From: Pseudomonadota bacterium
GTDB taxonomy: Bacteria; Pseudomonadota; Gammaproteobacteria; Burkholderiales; SG8-39
DNA length: 63,742 nt
Direction of reading: 5' to 3'
Assembly: GCA_025352885.1 (NCBI GenBank)
Contig: JANXRZ010000016.1
Span: 1-63,742 of the forward strand
The stretch's first letter is position 1. Every line of letters starts with the position of its first letter. The translations under genes and the position numbers were made by a program. Under the pieces are notes generated by a model, which did no database searches, had not been told where the DNA came from, and saw only the letters and a list, made by a program, of their open reading frames with translations. Positions 59,662 to 63,742 of this stretch are shown in pieces.

Positions 59662-60728
59662 TACTTCTTCGCCTTGTCTTCGGCGGCCTTCTTGCGCGCC
59701 GCTTCTTCGCGTGCGGTTTCCTTCTCATAGGCCGTGCGATTGAAAGCGTCGCCGCTGCCTTCGGCTACTTTGCGCACGACCTCCCAGTGCGTCTTGTAGT
59801 TGATCGGGAAGAACCGATCGGCGCCGTCGAACGCCTTCTTCATGTCCTCGGTGAAGCGGTAGTCGTAGAAGCACTTGAGCATCTTGTCGCGCAATACGGG
59901 CTCCAGGTCGTGCGCATAAGCAAACGAGGAAGTCGGGAACTTCGCGCTGCGGTAGATCACCCGGAAGTTCTCCTCCTTGATCTGGCCGCGGACGCCCATT
60001 CGGTGAAAGACATCCGAAGCAACCGCTGCGGCATCGTAATCACCGGAATTTACCCCGAGGATCGACTGGTCGTGCTTGCCCGAAAACAGGATTGTGTAGT
60101 CCTTGCCGGGCGCGAGGCCCTCAAGCGGGAAGAGCGCCATCGGCGCCATGTGCCCGGAATTGGAAGACGGCGCCGTGTGCGCGACTTTCTTGCCTTTGAG
60201 GTCGGAAAGCTTCTGGAAGGGGCTGTCTTTCTTCACCACGACAATGAGGTTGTAGCCCTGGAATTCCTTCTCGTAGCCTTTGATCGCAAAGGGCACGGCG
60301 CCGGCCAGGTTTACTGCAAAGGCCGTCGGCCCGGTCGAGAATCCGCCGACATGCAGGCGCCCCGAGCGCATCGCCTCGATTTCGGCGGCATTCGACTGCA
60401 CTTGGTAGAACACCACCCGCTTGCCCGTGCAGCTTCCGAGGTGGTCGGTAAAAGGTTTGAACACTTTCTCGTAGACCGCCGGATCTTCCACGGGCGTGTA
60501 GGTGAACACGAGCGTGTTGGGCGTCTTGAGTTTCTTTGGGTCCTTGGGCGTGTCCGCGGTGAGGTCGCGATCCTCGTCGCAGTACTGCGGGTCGAGGTCG
60601 CCCCGGTTCTTGCACTCCTGCTGCGCGAAGGCGCTCGAAACGCAGGCGACTGATGCAACCGCACCGGCAATGACCGCGGCCATGACTGCGGCCACGCGTG
60701 GTCCGACCGCGTTCTGGTTCACTTTCAT
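59661..60728 (-). CDS. PhnD-like phosphate/phosphite/phosphonate binding protein (first copy)
   Basis: A 355-residue periplasmic binding protein, first gene of the operon. The signal peptide ends near 36 (SSAFAQ). Cys39 and Cys50 precede DEDRDLTAD (51-59), mirroring the paralogue. The core contains TLVFTYTPVEDPAVYEKVFKPFTDHL, GRLHVGGFSTGPTAFAVN and [23 protein letters not shown], typical of the PhnD family. The C-terminal 25 residues are Lys/Glu/Ala-rich. A strong GGAGGAG ribosome site precedes the ATG by 2 bases beyond GC. True ligand unproven. Confidence 0.9.
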   Translation of the reverse strand: MKVNQNAVGPRVAAVMAAVIAGAVASVACVSSAFAQQECKNRGDLDPQYCDEDRDLTADTPKDPKKLKTPNTLVFTYTPVEDPAVYEKVFKPFTDHLGSCTGKRVVFYQVQSNAAEIEAMRSGRLHVGGFSTGPTAFAVNLAGAVPFAIKGYEKEFQGYNLIVVVKKDSPFQKLSDLKGKKVAHTAPSSNSGHMAPMALFPLEGLAPGKDYTILFSGKHDQSILGVNSGDYDAAAVASDVFHRMGVRGQIKEENFRVIYRSAKFPTSSFAYAHDLEPVLRDKMLKCFYDYRFTEDMKKAFDGADRFFPINYKTHWEVVRKVAEGSGDAFNRTAYEKETAREEAARKKAAEDKAKK

Positions 60729-60768
60729 CGCTCCTCCGTTTTTAATTTTGTCAGGCTCCGGCGATTCA

Positions 60769-60797
60769 GTTTAACGGCAGCAGCCGACGCACAGCAA
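60769..60797 (-). promoter_or_regulatory. candidate promoter for the PhnDCE-mgtC operon
   Basis: On the minus strand TTGCTG (60797-60792), a 17-base spacer, then TTAAAC (60774-60769), about 40 bases before the first binding-protein start. Hexamers are weak matches. No pair of Pho-box half sites was found. Confidence 0.35.
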
Positions 60798-60866
60798 GGG
60801 CGCTTTATGGCACCTTTTCAATGAGTTCTGCGGAGTTGCGCAAGGTTGGCGACAAGAGGCCGATGA

Positions 60867-60872
60867 TAGAAT
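60867..60872 (+). promoter_or_regulatory. candidate -10 box for glmU (leaderless arrangement)
   Basis: TAGAAT lies six bases before the glmU ATG, with TTGGCG 15 bases further upstream (60846-60851). No Shine-Dalgarno sequence precedes the ATG. Confidence 0.4.
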
Positions 60873-60878
60873 CGGTGC

Positions 60879-62246
60879 ATGCCTCTCAACGTGATCGTCC
60901 TGGCCGCGGGCCAAGGCAAGCGCATGCATTCGGACCGCCCGAAGGTCCTCCACATGTTGGGCGGACGATCGCTTCTGGGCCGGGTAGTCGATACCGCGCG
61001 CGACCTCGGCGCAGCAAAGATCGTCATTGTTCATGGTCACGGCGGTGAGGTGGTGCGGGCCGCATTTGCAGGGGACGTCGACCTGGCGTGGGCCGAGCAA
61101 AGGGAACAACTCGGCACTGGGCATGCTGTCCTTCAGGCAATGCCCCACGTCGACAAAGCGGCCGATGTGCTGGTCCTCTACGGCGATGTGCCGCTCATCG
61201 AGGCGGCGTCCCTGCGCCGGCTGATCGAAGCGGCCCCCACAACGCTCGCAGTCATGACCGCGTATGCGGACGACGCGTCCGCATACGGCAGAATCGTCCG
61301 GGACAAGACGACAAGCCGCGTCCTCAGGATCGTCGAGCATAAAGACGCCATTCCTGAGGAGCGCGCGATCAAGGAATGGAACACGGGCCTGCTTGCGACC
61401 AGCGCTGCGCGGCTTGCCGGTTGGCTCGGGCGGATCAAGAACACCAACGCCCAGAAAGAGTATTACCTGACGGACATAATCGCACTTGCGGTTGCCGACG
61501 GGCTCGAAGTGAGGACCGTGCAGCCGGCCAACACTTGGGAAGTCGAAGGCGTGAATTCCAAGCGGCAGCTCGCCGAGCTCGAGCGCGTCCATCAGCGCGC
61601 GAACGCCGCTGCGCTCATGGAAGCGGGCCTGACGCTGGCGGACCCGGCACGGTTCGATGTTCGCGGCAACCTGATTTTTGGGCGGGACGTGTCGATCGAC
61701 GTGAATTGCGTGTTCGAAGGCACGGTGAAGCTTGGGAACCGCGTCACCATAGGCCCCAATTGCGTGCTTAAAAACGTGAGCATTGGCGACGACACCGAGA
61801 TCAACCCGTATTCGCTCCTCGACCAAGCTACGGTCGGGGCGCGTTGCCGTGTTGGACCTTATGCGCGGCTCAGGCCGGGTGCGGCGCTGGCTGAAGAGGT
61901 GCACATCGGAAACTTCGTCGAGGTGAAGAACACGAAGATCGGGACGGGCTCCAAGGCCAACCACCTCGCCTACGTGGGCGACAGCGAACTTGGCAGCGGC
62001 GTCAACATCGGCGCAGGCACGATCACGTGCAATTACGATGGCGTGAACAAGCAGCGCACGGTGATCGAAGACGATGTATTCGTCGGGTCGAATGCGACGC
62101 TGGTTGCGCCAGTCAGGATCGCCAAGGGTTCGTACATCGGGGCCGGCTCGACCATCAGCAAGAACACGCCGCAAGGCCAGCTGACGGTCGCCCGGGCCAA
62201 GCAGGTTTCGATTCCGGCCTGGAAACCGCCGGCCAAAAAAGGATAA
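60879..62246 (+). CDS. glmU: bifunctional N-acetylglucosamine-1-phosphate uridyltransferase / glucosamine-1-phosphate acetyltransferase
   Basis: A 455-residue cytoplasmic enzyme making UDP-N-acetylglucosamine for peptidoglycan and LPS. The N-terminal nucleotidyltransferase has [18 protein letters not shown] (8-25) and GTGHAVLQA; a linker helix follows near 230. The C-terminal left-handed beta-helix of hexapeptide repeats includes [20 protein letters not shown] and [11 protein letters not shown]. glmS starts 4 bases after its stop, forming a glmUS operon. Confidence 0.97.
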   Translation: MPLNVIVLAAGQGKRMHSDRPKVLHMLGGRSLLGRVVDTARDLGAAKIVIVHGHGGEVVRAAFAGDVDLAWAEQREQLGTGHAVLQAMPHVDKAADVLVLYGDVPLIEAASLRRLIEAAPTTLAVMTAYADDASAYGRIVRDKTTSRVLRIVEHKDAIPEERAIKEWNTGLLATSAARLAGWLGRIKNTNAQKEYYLTDIIALAVADGLEVRTVQPANTWEVEGVNSKRQLAELERVHQRANAAALMEAGLTLADPARFDVRGNLIFGRDVSIDVNCVFEGTVKLGNRVTIGPNCVLKNVSIGDDTEINPYSLLDQATVGARCRVGPYARLRPGAALAEEVHIGNFVEVKNTKIGTGSKANHLAYVGDSELGSGVNIGAGTITCNYDGVNKQRTVIEDDVFVGSNATLVAPVRIAKGSYIGAGSTISKNTPQGQLTVARAKQVSIPAWKPPAKKG

Positions 62247-62250
62247 GCCC

Positions 62251-63742
62251 ATGTGCGGCATCGTCGGGGCCGTTGCGGATCGCAACATCGTTCCCATCCT
62301 GCTTGAAGGCCTCAAGCGCCTGGAATACCGCGGGTACGACTCGGCGGGCGTGACGGTCCTGGCGGGCGCGAAGCGCGGCTCGCCGCACTCGCCACTCAAG
62401 CGCCTACGCTCGACCGGGCGCGTGGTCGAGCTCGAGCGGCTCTCCAACGAGCAGCATTTGGACGGGCATACCGGGATCGCGCACACGCGCTGGGCGACGC
62501 ATGGCGGGCCTTCCGAAAAAAACGCGCATCCGCACGTGTCGTCCGGTGTTTCGGTGGTGCATAACGGCATCATCGAAAACCATGAGGAGATGCGCGCTGA
62601 GCTGGTGGCCAAAGGATTCAGGTTCGTCTCGGACACCGACACCGAAGTCATCGCGCACCTGATCAAGTCGAACCTGACCGGCGGCGCGGACCTTTTTCAC
62701 GCGGTGGGACAAGCGGTTTCGAGGCTGGTTGGGGCCTACGCAATTGCCGTGCTGTCGGAAGACGAGCCGGGCGTGCTGGTCGTCGCCCGAATGGGCGCGC
62801 CGCTCCTGCTCGGACTGGGCAAAGGCGAAAATTTCGCCGCTTCGGACGCGGCCGCGCTCGTGCAGGTGACGCAAAACGTGATCTACCTAGAGGAAGGCGA
62901 CGTCGCCGAGATTCGGCGCGACAAAACCTCGATCCGCAACAAGGCGGGCGACCTGGTCGAGCGGCCGGTAAGTGTCAGCAGCCTTTCGGCCGCCGCGGTG
63001 GAGCTCGGCGATTACCGCCATTACATGCAGAAGGAAATCTTCGAGCAGCCGATCGCAGTGGCGAACACGCTCGAAATGGTGACCGGGGCCCAGTCGATCG
63101 CGCCTGAGCTTTTCGGGGCGGGCGCAGGCGCCATTTTCAAGGATGTGGACTCCATCCTCATCCTCGCGTGCGGCACCAGCCTCAATTCGGGACTGGTTGC
63201 GCGCTACTGGATCGAATCCCTTGCGGGGATTCGCTGCGACGTGGAAATCGCGAGCGAATACCGCTACCGCGATTCGGTGCCGAATCCGCGCTGCCTGGTG
63301 GTCACGATCTCCCAGTCGGGCGAAACGGCCGACACGATCGCAGCCCTCAAGCACGCCAAGTCGATCGGCCATCGCTATTGCCTGTCGATCTGCAACTCGC
63401 CCGAGAGCACGCTCGTGCGCGAGTCGGAGTTGCGCTTCCTCACGCGCGCCGGACCGGAAATCGGGGTGGCGTCGACCAAAGCTTTCACGACGCAGCTCGC
63501 CGCGCTTGTGCTCCTGACGCTGGTGCTGGCCAAGACGCGCGGCAAGCTGGAAAAGTCGCGCGAGCTGGACGTCCTCCATGCGCTACGTCATCTGCCCGTG
63601 GCCATGCAAAAGGTGTTGCAGCTCGAGCCGGAAGTGAAGGCGTGGGCGGAGAAATTCGCCACGCGCGACCACGCATTGTTCCTTGGCCGCGGGGCGCATT
63701 ACCCGATCGCGATGGAGGGCGCGCTGAAGCTGAAGGAGATTT
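62251..63742 (+). CDS. glmS: glutamine-fructose-6-phosphate aminotransferase (partial, C-terminus beyond window)
   Basis: The first 497 codons of glmS, truncated by the window edge; full proteins have about 610. The product starts [33 protein letters not shown], with the Cys after Met acting as the N-terminal glutaminase nucleophile, then HTRWATHG and the two SIS sugar-isomerase domains ([38 protein letters not shown]). It makes glucosamine-6-phosphate, the precursor of the GlmU substrate. GGATAA lies just before the ATG. No ribozyme element is seen in the 4-base gap upstream. Confidence 0.96.
   Translation, partial: MCGIVGAVADRNIVPILLEGLKRLEYRGYDSAGVTVLAGAKRGSPHSPLKRLRSTGRVVELERLSNEQHLDGHTGIAHTRWATHGGPSEKNAHPHVSSGVSVVHNGIIENHEEMRAELVAKGFRFVSDTDTEVIAHLIKSNLTGGADLFHAVGQAVSRLVGAYAIAVLSEDEPGVLVVARMGAPLLLGLGKGENFAASDAAALVQVTQNVIYLEEGDVAEIRRDKTSIRNKAGDLVERPVSVSSLSAAAVELGDYRHYMQKEIFEQPIAVANTLEMVTGAQSIAPELFGAGAGAIFKDVDSILILACGTSLNSGLVARYWIESLAGIRCDVEIASEYRYRDSVPNPRCLVVTISQSGETADTIAALKHAKSIGHRYCLSICNSPESTLVRESELRFLTRAGPEIGVASTKAFTTQLAALVLLTLVLAKTRGKLEKSRELDVLHALRHLPVAMQKVLQLEPEVKAWAEKFATRDHALFLGRGAHYPIAMEGALKLKEI

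Noticed and set aside
60729-60878. A Pho box upstream of the PhnD-like operon
   Set aside because: Only a single poor half-site-like CTGACA was found; no second CTGTCAT-like half at the required spacing.

Overview
The window reads as chromosomal DNA of a GC-rich betaproteobacterium (Burkholderiales in the broad sense). The reasons are the gene order mrcA / pilMNOPQ-aroK-aroB / gltBD, the hemB-engB-cytochrome c4 neighbourhood, a small Trp-rich protein of the TIGR04438 type, two Liv-type ABC transporters, a Bug-type binding protein, and uniformly GC-rich codon use from about 2.2 kb onward. No rRNA, tRNA, CRISPR array, insertion sequence or phage gene was seen. Genes are tightly packed, no gap exceeds 300 bases, and many start and stop codons overlap by 1 to 4 bases.

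Layout. 0-2.2 kb: end of a TfoX-domain gene, an amidase and a small Trp-rich protein, in DNA with visibly lower GC codon use. 1.8-4.3 kb: a DUF255/thioredoxin-fold protein and a monohaem cytochrome c. 4.4-9.3 kb: a full branched-chain amino-acid type ABC transporter (livK-livHMGF) with a terminator after livK. 9.4-16.2 kb: a class A penicillin-binding protein, a 2Fe-2S flavin reductase, an SDR-like protein, cutA, dsbD and hemB. 16.25-16.44 kb: a strong candidate small RNA made of five consecutive hairpins, ending in a terminator that overlaps the 3' end of engB. 17.1-19.0 kb: cytochrome c4, cytochrome b561 and cytochrome c'. 19.1-22.1 kb: an ECF sigma/anti-sigma pair and the periplasmic methionine sulfoxide repair pair msrPQ. 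22.2-26.5 kb: an RND efflux pump and its adaptor. 26.6-30.8 kb: lysA, lptM, cyaY and mrcA. 31-36 kb: the type IV pilus assembly operon pilMNOPQ. 36.1-43.9 kb: aroK, aroB, gltB, gltD. 44-54.5 kb: an acetylornithine-type aminotransferase, a GST, a Bug-type binding protein, a class V aminotransferase, and a second Liv transporter in one operon with an amidase. 54.5-60.7 kb: a PhnDCE-like transporter operon with two binding proteins, two permeases, an embedded mgtC and a DUF2891 gene. 60.9 kb to the end: glmU and the first 497 codons of glmS.

Functional themes are envelope building (two class A PBPs, GlmU/GlmS, LysA, LptM, DsbD), nitrogen and amide acquisition (two Liv systems, two amidases, GltBD, aminotransferases), electron transfer and redox repair (cytochromes, MsrPQ, DsbD), and surface motility or DNA uptake (PilM-Q).

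The points most worth a second look are the hemB-engB small RNA with a loop complementary to Shine-Dalgarno sequences, the mgtC gene inside a PhnDCE-type operon, the repeated -10-box/start-codon arrangement suggesting leaderless mRNAs, the collagen-like tail on PilN, and the compositional switch inside the DUF255 gene.
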